Shown one piece after another: positions 47,704 through 58,702 of a stretch of 64,000 nt of DNA (positions are counted from its first letter, which is position 1; every line of letters starts with the position of its first letter). Source of the stretch: Nymphaea colorata (lineage: Eukaryota > Streptophyta > Magnoliopsida > Nymphaeales > Nymphaeaceae); contig NC_045145.1 of NCBI RefSeq assembly GCF_008831285.2, forward strand, positions 7,130,802 to 7,194,801. Reading direction: 5' to 3'. Made by a program: the position numbers and the translations under genes. Below the pieces are notes generated by a model. The model saw nothing but the letters and a program-made list of their open reading frames with translations, was not told the DNA's origin and did no database searches.

Positions 47704-48134
47704 GTGTCATAGATATTGTGATATTTTTGAAAATATTGTGCTATTAACGTGAAAAATAAGAAAAACAAAAAGGGAAAAATCGCAATATTTTGGAAAAAAA
47801 AAAAGAAAAAATATTTATGGCATTATTGTCGTGTTTTTTTTCTTGTTTTTTCATGATTTTGCCATTTTTATATTTTTTAATTGATATTATCATGGATTCG
47901 AATTTAAACTTAAACTAAATTATTGTTCGTCATTTTTTGTCATTATTAAAGCATTCCTTTTATCACTTTTATATAGTTATTTATGTTTTCTTATCAGTTT
48001 TTGGTTTATTTCATTGATACCTATTTTTTTATTTTTTAAAGTTTTTCTTGAGATTTTCCGAAGAAAAACTTTGCCAAAAAATACTTAAGGAAAATCTCAC
48101 CATTGAAAACCCGAGAACGATGTTTCTGACAATG
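47704..48134. mobile_element. Mutator-like MITE, copy 1
   Basis: It matches 51567-51984 along its length (aaacttaaactaaattatt, cattccttttatcac, atctcaccatt). The ends are GTGTCATAGATATTGTGA and, reversed, CATTGTCAGAAACATCG. The flanking CAGATACAA and CTGATACTT look like a 9-bp TSD with mismatches. Confidence 0.65.
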
Positions 48135-48332
48135 CCTGATACTTATGGGCATGGTGAACTCGATGGTTTTCTTATGAGATGAATGAAGTTGCTTTCTCAC
48201 TCCTAGGTTAAGATGGAGAATTTTATCTGAATTTGGAATGAGGGTTGTGTTTTGAGTGCGTGTGAGTTCTCTTCATCCCTATGATAGGTTAGGGAAGATA
48301 GCAAGTGGCTATCATTGGTATTTGGAGCCACC

Positions 48333-50225
48333 ATGTCGAGCAAAGTGGTGCCCACTGCTTTGGAAAATATGAGGAAGCAGCCGAAGGCGATAGACAAGTC
48401 ATTGCTGTGTGTCTGGAGACTCTTGACAACATAGAGAGGAATTGTAGCGATCCTAGGCAGTGACTGATGGAGGCAAACTTGAGGGTGCAATCCATGATTG
48501 CATAGCAACAAGCTCTAATGGGGCTTCTTCATGAGTTAATCACCAATGTTGGGAAGAAATTGACCTCGTCAGGTCTTGATGGGCGTCCCTTCTAGCCAAA
48601 CATTCCACTACCACCCCCTTTGGGAAATCCAGGTATGAACCCCCTCTTCCACTCCTATCGAGAACTCCCATTAGAATGGAAATTTCAAGGATATTCTAGA
48701 CCTAAGTCACATAGATGCTGCAAAAAGACTGCCGCACCCATGTTGACACAATGGTTGCGGGTGCGGCACGGTTTCGCACCCAACATGAGTCTGCGATCAG
48801 TTGCACCCGATCATTTTCGTCCATTTTGGACACGCACTCACATTTGACTCGAGTCAGGTGCGGTCAACCCGTGTCAAGCCTATTTTTGTCCCTTTTTTAT
48901 TTTTTTAATTTTAAATTTTTTTAACGTTAAAAGAGGGTTTAGCATTTTTTTTTCCATTTCTATGTTCTGTGACTTCTGTCCTGGTTTTGTTGTTTTTTGT
49001 TTCCTTGTTTAATGTTTGTACTTTGTAAGCATGTTAATGTTTAAATTTTAATATGTTACATTCATATGACATATACACAATACATTATAACTTATAAGTA
49101 TGTAATATATAATATTCATTTATAATTTATCCATAAAGTGTGTAGCGTAGAGTGTATAGAGTCTATAAACTATAGTGTATACTCTAAATTTCTTAATTTT
49201 TATATGTGTGTGTGTGTGTATGTATACATATATATTATAATAATAAATGAATAATGACAAATAAATATTCTCGCCGCTCCGCGACACTTAAATTTTTGAG
49301 AATGTGCCGCTCCGGCACCCGCACCCCGCACTTATGTGACATAGTTCCAGACACCCAAAAATGGAATTTCCAAATTTTTCCATTGACAATCCCCTAAACT
49401 AGGTCTTCCAGGGTGAAAAAAAATACTTCGACTGGCAGGGAATCGCAGCTGAACAACATGTGGTTCATGTTGTAGTTCACTTATATGGCCCAGTGATTAG
49501 GTGGTACCATTGGCTGGTGTTCTAGCAGGGCTGACCACAATGGTTGCAGTTTGCAGAGGCCTACACCATCAGATTCAGACCATCAGCCTGTTTGGAATGT
49601 AACGTTGAACTTGCCAAGTTTCGTAAGAAAAGCAACTGTGATAGAGTACTAGGCAGAGTTTGAAGAGCTCAATAGCATGGCTGGGGAATGGCCAATGGAA
49701 GCCTTGGTAGGAGCCTTTGTGGGGAACCTGAAGAACGATATTCATGTGGAGGTGCAGACTGCCAAACCCCAAACATTTTTGGAGGGGTTTGAGTTAGCCA
49801 GATTACCGAGGAAAAGTATAAGAGGTTGGGAGCTCATTTATGAGATCAGCAGGTCAGCAAGGCTCCTCCCTGGAACTGATGTCTCCCACTAAGGATACTG
49901 GGGAAACATTAACCATGACAAAAGGGGCTGTGGGGAACAAAAGAGTAATAAAAAAAACTGAACCAAGAGGAGATTGAGTGTCAGAAGAAAAAATTATGCT
50001 TCCAATGTGAGGAGAAGTGGACTCCTGGGCACATATGCAAGAAGTTGCACATGTACCTAGTGGAGCAAACAGAGGAAGAGGAGCTGTCAAATATGTTGCT
50101 AGGAGAGGAAGCTTAATGTAATTTGGAGCATGGTGAGGAGGTCGCACCATGGATATGCTTTCATGCATTAGCTGGGGGCAACATTTCCCATGTGATGCGA
50201 GTGGAAGGGAGATTAAAGGGGAGAA
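48333..50225 (+). pseudogene. Gypsy gag with zinc knuckle, broken
   Basis: The gag start is at ATG 48333. It is interrupted by the hAT MITE 48702-49344 and continues with PKMEFPNFS-like text at 49350, then NSMAGEWPMEALVGAFVGNL at 49671-49730. The CCHC knuckle CFQCEEKWTPGHICKK lies at about 49997-50044. There are many stops. Confidence 0.85.
48702..49344. mobile_element. 643-bp hAT MITE of the CTATGTCAC family
   Basis: The TIR is CTAAGTCACATAGATGC on the left and, reversed, CTATGTCACATAAGTGC on the right. TSD TTCTAGAC (48694-48701) and TTCCAGAC (49345-49352) has one mismatch. Subterminal GGGTGCGG and GCCGCACC repeats are the same as in the HPPD-carrying element at 32489. Confidence 0.87.
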
Positions 50226-50235
50226 GGATCAAATC

Positions 50236-51261
50236 TATGTTGTCAAGGCGCCCAGGCAGCAGCGAGTAGTGCCTAGGCGAGCCTAGGCAAAAAAGGCAAC
50301 CTTTTTTTTTTTACTTTTTTTTTAATTATGTACTTATGTCAATATGTCAAATTATTTTGATTAACTATTACTAACATTTGAAATGTGGAGAGTAGTAATA
50401 TAACAAGCATAATCAACTTAAATAATCCAAAATTAATTGTTGACTTCATTAAATATGCAAAATCAATTGAAGAAGTTTAACATTACTCATTAAATGTAAT
50501 TAAATACAAGAAAGAAAAAAAAGAAAAACTAAATCTAATCTCTAGAAAAAGGAATGTAAATCCGCAAGAAGGCTTTAATCTACCTGTACTTAAAGAAAGA
50601 CAAAATATAATAAAAAAAACTAAAAAAAACTAAGTACTAACAGTACATAATAGTATACATATAAGTACACCACAGTAACAATACATATAAGTAATAACCA
50701 TACTAACTTCTACATATAATAGGTATCACAATACTACATATATTATAACAGGCTAACAGTATATGCATAGAATAGGTTGATGCAATACTATATAACAGGT
50801 ATAACAGACTGTATTACAATACATATAACAGGAATAACAAATTGTATTACAAATTTACAATACAATTTAACATAATGGTATATAGATACAAGTTTATAAC
50901 AAGTATGACAAATTAATTTTATGATATAAGTACGTAACATAACCATACTAATATGTACATATAACAGGTTGATGGATAACAATACTGTATAACAAACTAG
51001 ACAGCATATAATCAACATAACAATACATAAAAATATGTAATCAATACAAAATAAAGTACATAACAATATATACGCAATTAAGAAACTTTAATTGAAAGGG
51101 AAGGTGACTTTTCACTTTCCCATGGACTAGGCGTGTTGGTGCCTAGGCCCGAGCATAGGTGCCAACTTATGCGTCATATATCCCATTACCTAAGTGGTGG
51201 ACTTAAGTGATGGGTGTGGACTGATGCTTAGTCCATGCCTAGGTGAGGCCTTATCAACATG
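50236..51261. mobile_element. 1026-bp TIR element with CAAGGCGCCCAGGC-type ends
   Basis: The left end is TATGTTGTCAAGGCGCCCAG and the reversed right end is CATGTTGATAAGGCCTCACC. Flanks GGATCAAATC and GGATTAGATA look like a decayed 8-10-bp TSD. GCCTAGGCG-type phrases occur at both ends. The interior is a long AT-rich stretch of tacatataacagg-like repeats without coding. It splits the Gypsy polyprotein just before the protease. Confidence 0.72.
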
Positions 51262-51560
51262 GGATTAGATACTCGTGCACACATGGTTCCCACATAATTT
51301 CATATGTGAGCAAACAGCCAAATCATGTGGATGCATAGTAAAGGACAGCCAGGCTTTAAGTTGACTGTGGGAAATGGCAGTGCATTGTTATGCAAGGAAA
51401 CTGCCCCCGGGAAGTTATAGAAGTGCAGGGACAACAAGTTGAGATAGAGCTTTAAACCCTGGCAATGGGAGGAGCTGATATAGTGCTGGGGTCATTCAAT
51501 GTCTGAAGCATTTGGGGATAGTGGAATGGGATTTTACAGGCACAAAGATGTGTTCCAAGG
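51262..51560 (+). pseudogene. Gypsy aspartic protease, broken
   Basis: LDTRAH at about 51265 stands where the active-site LDTGATH is expected (Gly replaced by Arg). It is followed by TVGNGSALLCKE and, across frameshifts, GGADIVLG-type and LGIVEWDF-type text. Confidence 0.75.
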
Positions 51561-51566
51561 TTGGAA

Positions 51567-51984
51567 GTGTCACAGATGTCACGATATTTTCAAATATATC
51601 GTGACATTAACATGAAAAATATGAAAAACGAAAAAAAGGGGAAACATCACAATATTATTGCGTTATTTTCATGTTTTTTCATTATTTTTTCCCGATTTTT
51701 CCATTTTTCTATTTTAGCATTGTATTATCATGGATACAAATTTGAACTTAAACTAAATTATTTTTCATCATTTTTATCATCATTAAAACATTCCTTTTAT
51801 CACCTTTATATAGTTTTATTTATGTTTTCCTATTAGTTTCTGATTTATTTCATTTACACCTATTTGTTAATTTTTTAAAGTTTTTCGAGTTTTTTTCGAG
51901 ATTTTCCCCCAAAAAAACAATTGTGCTGTTAAAAACCCAAAAAAATCTCACCATTAAGAATCTGAGGACGGTATTTGTGACAAT
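51567..51984. mobile_element. Mutator-like MITE, copy 2
   Basis: The ends are GTGTCACAGATGTCACGA and, reversed, ATTGTCACAAATACCGTC. Flanks ggttggaa and ggttggag look like a TSD of 8-9 bp. It is the same family as 47704-48134 and lies within the Gypsy polyprotein. Confidence 0.7.
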
Positions 51985-52189
51985 GGTTGGAGCTGAGATT
52001 AGAATTATACAGGCTACTCAAGGACATGAAGGAAATGCGCAAGAGTGCAAGCACATTGAAAAGGTGGCAGGAAATGCAAGGTGTCTACACATCCTTTTGA
52101 TGGCAGTTAGATTAACAGAACTGTCTTCACAAGATTTTTTTCCTCATTCAGCCTGAATTTCTGTGTCCAATTCTGTATGAATTTGTAAG

Positions 52190-52690
52190 TGTTTGAGAAG
52201 CCCAAGGGACGACTCCTTGTTAGAACTCTTGATCACAAGATTGAGCTGGAAGCAGGAGCAAACCCAATCAGTTTGCAGCCTTACTGCTATAACCATCGCA
52301 ACAACTCCAATATTGGTTTTACCTGACTTCAATAAGATCTTTGTTGTTGAAACAGATGCATCTGAAAGAGAATGGGAGAGATGTCATAAGGCAAGACCAA
52401 CACACCCAGTCGCCTATTTCAGTTGAGCCATGGGAGATACCTTCAAGTCGAAATCTTCATATGAAAGGGAGCTACAGACATGGTGTGGGCCATGCAGAAA
52501 TGGCACCGCTCCTTAATAGTGCGGAGGTTTTTGGTCTATACAGATCATCACAGTTTGAAGTATTGCTTGCAATAAAAGATTCACACCCCAGTGCAGCAGA
52601 AGTTGATTATGAAACTGATTGGTTATGATTTTGATATACATTACAGAAAAGGCATGGACAACATAGTAGCTGATGGGTTATCATGAAGAT
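52190..52690 (+). pseudogene. Gypsy RT start fused by deletion to RNase H
   Basis: DHKIELEAGANPISLQPYCY, the text before the RT palm, is followed after about 15 bases by FNKIFVVETDASE, the start of the RNase H. The whole RT catalytic core, about 250 residues in the family, is missing at about 52305. The RNase H continues with SSYEREL, TDHHSLKY-like and YRKGMDNIVADGLS text. Confidence 0.85.
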
Positions 52691-52854
52691 TTGAAGTGGA
52701 AAGCCAGACTGCCCCTCCCCATCACTTTTATACACCCTGATCAGACTTGTTTCTGAAATCTGGTACAGGCTGAAAGTAGAATAGCAAACGTCTCCCTCAG
52801 TCATAGAGAGAAGGCAGAAATTGGAAAAGGAACCTACTAGAGTGTATGGATATA

Positions 52855-53220
52855 GATGAAGTGTTCCTTATCTTTATTTTCAGAAGCGTATCTTTGTGCT
52901 CTCGAATCAGGCCTCACTAAAGAACTGCTCACTTATTATCATGATGCCAAAGAAGCAGGGTACCAAAGAATGGAAGGGACTCATCAGAGACTGCAATGCA
53001 CATTATTCTGGCCGGGAATGAAGAAGGAAGTATGGGAATATTTTCGAGTTTGTGAAGTATGCCAGCAACATAAATACAAAACCCTCGGGACTTTTTGCAA
53101 CCCTTTCTAATTCCAGAATGAGTGGGAAAAAATCTCTATGGATTTTATCGAAGGGCTTCCCACATCGAAAGGGAACTCAGTTGTATTTGTAGTTGTGGAC
53201 AGACTATCAAAGTGGCTTCC
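52855..53220 (+). pseudogene. Gypsy integrase (zinc-binding and start of core), broken
   Basis: GYQRMEGTHQRLQCTLFWPG and CEVCQQHKY give the HHCC domain. [20 protein letters not shown] and VVDRLSK give the first catalytic Asp block. The solo LTR interrupts it at 53221. Confidence 0.87.
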
Positions 53221-53295
53221 TGTTAGAATGTATGTATCCCTTCTATACATACATATATGTATATACATTACATATATTAGTCTTCTAATATGTGT

Positions 53296-53330
<35 letters not shown>

Positions 53331-53748
53331 TTTGTAGGTTTGGGTACTTAGGATATTTATGTAATTCTTCTCCTTCTTTTTGTCTTTTTCTTTTCTGTAT
53401 TTTTCCTATTTTACCCCTGCTTCTTTTTGTTTTTATCCAAAGGGGACCCAAGGGGAGACTAGTCCCAACTGCTAGAATTCTAGCCGTTGGAACTAGTCTC
53501 CAACGGCTAGCTCTCTCCTCTCTCTTGTTTTAGCTCTCTCCTCTCTCTTGTTCTCTTGCTTATAAATAGTGTACATCCTCTAGTGTCTAGGTATGGCTTT
53601 TTAAGCCACTTCTTGTATTATTGTTGAAGATCAATACATATTTCTTTATCCTCTTGTTAGAGGTCTCTTGTGTATTGCCTTGTTGAGTTGGTGGGAGATT
53701 CAAGAGTGATATTCTTGAAGTATTTGCCTTGTTTGGGCCTGATTTACA
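53221..53748 (+). mobile_element. Copia-type solo LTR in Gypsy integrase
   Basis: 528 bp, TGTTAGAATG to GATTTACA, flanked by the perfect 5-bp TSD CTTCC (53216-53220, 53749-53753). It contains (TA)n at about 53298-53325, a TATA box (tataaatag near 53561) and CT-rich repeats near 53510-53550. No internal retrotransposon sequence remains, so LTR-LTR recombination is the likely origin. Confidence 0.9.
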
Positions 53749-53960
53749 CTTCCCACATCGAAAGGGAACTCAGTTGTATTTGTAGTTGGACAGACTATCA
53801 AAGTATGCACAATTTGTGGCTTTATTGCACACATATACCACAAGGGAAGTCACAAAAGCATTCGAAGAGAACATTGGAAAAATGCAATGGATGAAATCTC
53901 TATGGATTATCGAAGGGCTTCCTAGATCTTTAGTAGGTTCCATCCGACTTCAGATGCTCT
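53749..53960 (+). pseudogene. Gypsy integrase continuation with duplicated segment
   Basis: 53749-53805 repeats 53156-53215 (cttcccacatcgaaaggg through gactatcaaagt, with two bases missing). It then continues as SKYAQFVALLHTYTTREV. At 53886-53915 a second short repeat (atctctatggattatcgaag) copies 53131-53153. Confidence 0.85.
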
Positions 53961-54100
53961 TGATGAGGTTGATGTCAAACTCCTCCGCCGTGAAGGCAGA
54001 TTTTTACCCTAACTTGGAATTAGGATTGTGTTTTGGGTGTATGAGTTCTCTTAGTCACTACGGTAACCGGTGGCTATCACCAACCCTTTTGGGTGTTGCA

Positions 54101-56274
54101 GAACTCTCTCCCTCTCTCTCTCTCACTTGTTAATAGTTCCTCTCCAACAGGCTTTCTCTCTCTCTCCGACAACCCTCCTTTGTTGTTGTGTGAAATGTGA
54201 GTCCTATGCTTTATGCAAATTCTCATTTCACGATGCCTGTGCTTCAGTTAGTTTTCACTTTTCAGTTAAAATAGTTAATTTTCATTACATTTTATCTAGT
54301 TTCCCATTTCATTTTGTAAATGCTATTGTGCTCATTGTTTATTGTAAACCTCGTTGATTCCTCATTCCACTTGTTTGCTTCTCTTTCTTTGATGGCTTTA
54401 GGTTTAAGATCAGTACTTCAGTAGAGTAGTTCAGTACTTCAGTTAATACATATTTAGGTATACTGCTATAGACTCAATAGTATATTATCATTGTAGTTTA
54501 ATTTATTTAACATTAATGAATATGCTAAAATTTTTATTTATTGATTACGACATACATAAATAATGGTGATACTCAGGATCAACTACAAATGATAGAATAG
54601 AAAATACAGTATCAAAGATTATGACCTGGCCAGTTGAGTCAGGAGGTCAACTCACTGACAGGTCGTCAGCCAATCTGAATCTGATTCATAGATCATAGAT
54701 TTGCCAACTATAATGGCAATCAATTGCACCGTTCTTCTATTAAATTGACTAGCAATTTGAAGATGGATACAAGAAGAGAAGAGAATCATGACTGCTAGAT
54801 GCATGTTCCACTAATCAAGATTCATAAGATTGGATGAGCTGCTTATGGACCAAAACAATCAGGACTGGGATTGTTATGGATTAACAAAATTCGACTTACA
54901 TTTGGAAACATCGTTTGTAAATCTAAACCCATGATATAGTTCTTAAAGACTTGATTCACTTGCAATCTAGTTATTGTTTACCTGGAAAAATTTTAGTTCA
55001 AAACTTATATCACTGATTGGAACTTGAGATTGTAGTGCTTTAGTGTTGTATCACTGACTGGAACTTCTATGAGTGAGCTGGTTCATGTTCAACTCAAGAA
55101 CTTCTTGAATTGAGATCAGACGAGTTCAACCTAATCAAGCACAAGTTAGTTAAATTCTCAACTGTAGTTAACAAACTTTGACCTTAAGAAACGAGCTTCT
55201 AGACGAGTTCAACCTAATCAAGCACAAGTTAGTTAAATTCTCAACTGTAGTTAACAAACTTTGACCTTAAGAAACGAGCTTCTAAGTACAAGCTCTTTAA
55301 GTGGTTTGGCAGTTAAAAGGTTATTAAACGTATGACACATATACACATTATTATATTTTGCAATCAGGCTAATGTCTATGTAATATGACATACCAGTTAA
55401 TTAGTTCATTTGTTTTTTCATACAATTTAACATTAAAATCGATGTCTAAATATTTTTAGAAAGAACCAGTTCTTCTCCAAAAATCGTAATTCGTAATGTA
55501 TTGCCATAAGTTCAATCGTGCATGACTCAGATGGTCTCAAGTTGGGTCAGCAATCTGGTTAATCAAATAATCGAGGGCTAGTTCTTTGCAATCTTGGAGC
55601 TATATTGATCAAGTTCAGGACAGCGGCCAGTTTATAGCCGACTCAGGCAATTTGGATTTGCCAATTATGTCATTATGTGTCCCCTTAAAAACTACTGAAC
55701 TGAACATGATATGGTATCTGTTATAATGTAAAGCAATTAACCTGATAACATTTGGTCAATTTGTAGCGTCCAGATTCCATTCATGTTCCACTGCTAAAAG
55801 GGCACTCCTTCCCATTACCTATTTTTGTTCCATATGGCTAATTAGCTAAACTGAAATAAAGAGGGTAGAGATCTTGTTGAAGTTTTCACCATGTACCACC
55901 AGAGCTTGGTAGCAATCAGTCCATTACTATTCCTAGGCCATTATGTATAATTGTATAGTAATAAGAATAACAAAAATAGTAGGATTATTATTATTTAATT
56001 ATTATTGCATAAATAATTTTAAGTTGGGATCCAAAGCAAAAATATTAAAACCCTAGTGATATAACCAGCTCCTAAAGAGGTACTCATTATTGTTATATTG
56101 TTTTCCTTTATTATATTATTTTTTGCTTTTTCCACAATATTATTCACAAATTAGTGACACAAACATATATGTGTACTATATATGAGAGAATATGTTTTCT
56201 ACTTATGACTTATGAGAGCACATGTTTTTCTACTTATAATAAAGATATGATTTTTTTTTTATTTGTAATTTCAG
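54101..56274. other. Putative intron sequence, no gene
   Basis: AT-rich; the only clear structure is the 83-bp tandem duplication at 55118-55283. Any small exon here would have escaped me. Confidence 0.5.
55118..55283. repeat. Perfect tandem duplication, 2 x 83 bp
   Basis: 55118-55200 and 55201-55283 are identical, both starting AGACGAGTTCAACCTAATCA. Confidence 0.95.
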
Positions 56275-57754
56275 ACACCTCATAGGATACCTGCATACCT
56301 ACGGAGCAGCCACTCTTGCCAGAAAGATAGTGCTGAGAGCTCTGGTATTTATTTCTTTGCATATTATCTTGGTTTAGTACCTTGAATTATAAATTGGTTT
56401 ATAATCGATGCATATAAGTTTCTTAATGTAACAAATCATTTCAGATGCACAAGGAAAGAAGTCAAGGGGCCGGAATCGAGCTGTAGCTATTATAACCTTA
56501 CCTCCTGGCGAGAAATTTCCTCTCTTGATTAATAAGTTAGGGCAGCCATATGGATCACATGCCAAAGATTTGACACGCTATGTGGGAGTTCTAGCTCGAG
56601 ATCCAAATAAGGCGCCACTCATTTACCATACATGGCGTGAGTTGCCAGTTCGTTATAAAGATGACGTGTGGTTGCAAATAAAGGTATTCATTTCACTTAA
56701 ATTATTTTCAGATGCATATGTTGCATTGATTCTTGATTAAATGTTTAAATACAATTCTTACTATACAGAACAAATTCGAACTCCCAAACAGTAAAGATCT
56801 TCCGGAGGCATTTCGGTGCTATGTGATGGATTCTTTCAAGAAAAAATTGAGTGACTGGAGGTGTGTACTTCGGAACATTTACAACATTCATGATGCCCAA
56901 GATGCACGCCTGCAAGCTTGCCCCAAGGATATTCCTCAGGATCAGTGGAGATCTCTCATGGAGTACTTTGATACTAAGAAGTCAAAAGTGAGTCTTATAC
57001 GTAAATAAAATTAACATTTATTTAACTTATATTAACATTTCATAGTTTGTCATTTGTAGGACCAAAGTTCTAGGAACGCGAACAATCGTGCACGGCAGAC
57101 GATGCTTCACACTTTGGGGACAAAGAGCTTGGCATGTTTTCGTGCAGAACAGGTTTTTATTATACCAAGTTATTTGAGTGCTTTAAATTTGTACTTATTT
57201 CATTATGCAAATTCCTAATACTTTATTAACTATCTACTTATGATGCAGTCCACCGAGGACAGTGATGGCATTGATTTGCCTCGACTTGATGTGTGGATTA
57301 AAACGCACACAAGTGACCGATTTCCAAAAGGGACGAAAGGCGCTGCCCCTATAATTGTAAGTATAGTTGTTTCACATTTATTTATCTTTTATACTCGAGT
57401 ATATGCTAATTGAAGTTTTCCTTGTGTTTGCAGGATAGACTTAGAAACCAAGCATCACAGCTGCTAATGGATATGAGTGAAGTTTCAAACCCTAATAACG
57501 ATGTGCTCTCGCAAGAGCTCTCTAAGGATTATGTTGGGCGTGCTCGTACATATGGGCTTGGTGCACATGTTGGGGATATCGATGGATCTAAGCCAAGCAA
57601 AAAATCACTTATGTTGCAAAATGAAGCACTCAAGCAGAAACTAAGTCAACTTGAAGAAGAAGCACTTATGTTGCAAAATGATGAACTCTCGCAGAGAATA
57701 AGGCGCCTTGAGCAGTTCATGGAGGCACGAGGATGGCGCAGCAATGATGCATAG
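56275..57754 (+). CDS. Transposase_24 (PF03004, Ptta/En/Spm-type) domain protein with C-terminal coiled coil, 3' six exons
   Basis: Exons 56275-56344, 56445-56683, 56769-56987, 57060-57152, 57249-57356 and 57434-57754 (TAG) have GT-AG borders and compatible phases, giving 349 residues with no stop. The middle matches the plant Transposase_24 family: RGRNRAVAII, LPVRYKDDVWLQIK, WRSLMEYFDTKKSK, RQTMLHTLGTKSLACFRAEQ, PRLDVWIKTHTSD and DVLSQELSKDYVGRARTYGL. The C terminus (about 58 residues) is a predicted coiled coil with two near-copies of LMLQN(E/D)(A/E)L. In CACTA elements this domain belongs to the TNPA-like DNA-binding product, but no CACTA ends flank this locus and every exon is clean. A domesticated host gene is therefore plausible. 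The start is not in these exons; see 45651-45890. A regulatory or DNA-binding role is inference. Confidence 0.88.
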
Positions 57755-58070
57755 GCTAAGGAACGGCAACTATCAGTTCAACAGCCTTCAACATGCATAT
57801 GTTATGCACCTCTTGAGCTATATGGTTTGGGTTACATGCTTTTTGACGTTGACCTCTCAAAGCTTGGAATCAAATGAAAATCATTAGATGGGATGTGTCT
57901 TCTATGTAAATTCAATTGGATTTACCCTACCTGATCTGGTAAGCGTTTTGGCTGACTGATTATGGCAGTTCATTTTAATTTTCTGTAAGTAAAAGATTGT
58001 TCGCCTCTTCTAAGGCGTCTCTATTCCTATGATATATTTGCTATTTTTCTATACTTCTATGATTTGGCCA
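57755..58070. other. 3' flank of PF03004 gene
   Basis: Probable 3' UTR and intergenic DNA, without coding signal. Confidence 0.4.
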
Positions 58071-58074
58071 CCAT

Positions 58075-58284
58075 GTGATATGCTGGGACCTTAATGACAG
58101 TGAGTTGGCTAAGTCATTACAGCAGATTAATAAGTCTAATCTTGCTACAAGTCATAAGGAAGTTCTGAATCAGAGGAATAAGTCAGGTAAGCATAATGAT
58201 CTGCCTTTAAATTTAACTTCTTGCTCTATGCCTTGGACCACTGATAGTGGAGCATGCTCCCATGTTAGGCCATGTGGTTGGTAA
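58075..58284 (+). pseudogene. Copia gag-protease scrap
   Basis: The open frame ends MPWTTDSGACSHVRP, which matches the Copia protease active site (W..DSGAS.H). The preceding text is linker-like. No neighbouring retrotransposon domains were seen. Confidence 0.65.
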
Positions 58285-58702
58285 ATTCACTCAGCCATAG
58301 AGAATCAAATTTCTAGGTAATTTGTGTAAATGTTCTTGATATTTCGTATTGTTATTAGCCACAGCATAGCGATTGGAATCCCTTATCTTACTTTCATATT
58401 GGTGGCACATTAGGTCTGACATTCTCAAGTTTTCCGTTTGAATGGGCAGCATCATTTACAAGTTATCCTCACTTTAGCCTAGCACTAGCAGACTATATAA
58501 TAACGCAAGTATGCAAACTTCTGACAATCTGACTAATTTTCATATCTCTCTACACTTTCTTATATGGTTGAACATTTTCACATAAGCCATAAAAAAAAGG
58601 TGCAGGTTATTGGTGGTCTTGTAAAGTCATAATGCTTCCTCTAGTAGCATTGAAGACTAAGCCTTGCATTCTATGTTTTCACACATTTTGAAACTGTTCC
58701 AG

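Larger units (their letters stand above)
48135..54100 (+). mobile_element. Ty3/Gypsy retrotransposon, decayed, interrupted by four younger insertions
   Basis: Gag, zinc knuckle, protease, RT start, RNase H and integrase blocks appear in Gypsy order on the + strand. A short match between 48200-48320 and 53985-54080 (aatttggaatgagggttgtg, aacttggaattaggattgtg; agtggctatcatt, ggtggctatcacc) may be the LTR ends. The element lies inside the putative intron 1 of the PF03004 gene, in the same orientation. Confidence 0.85.
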
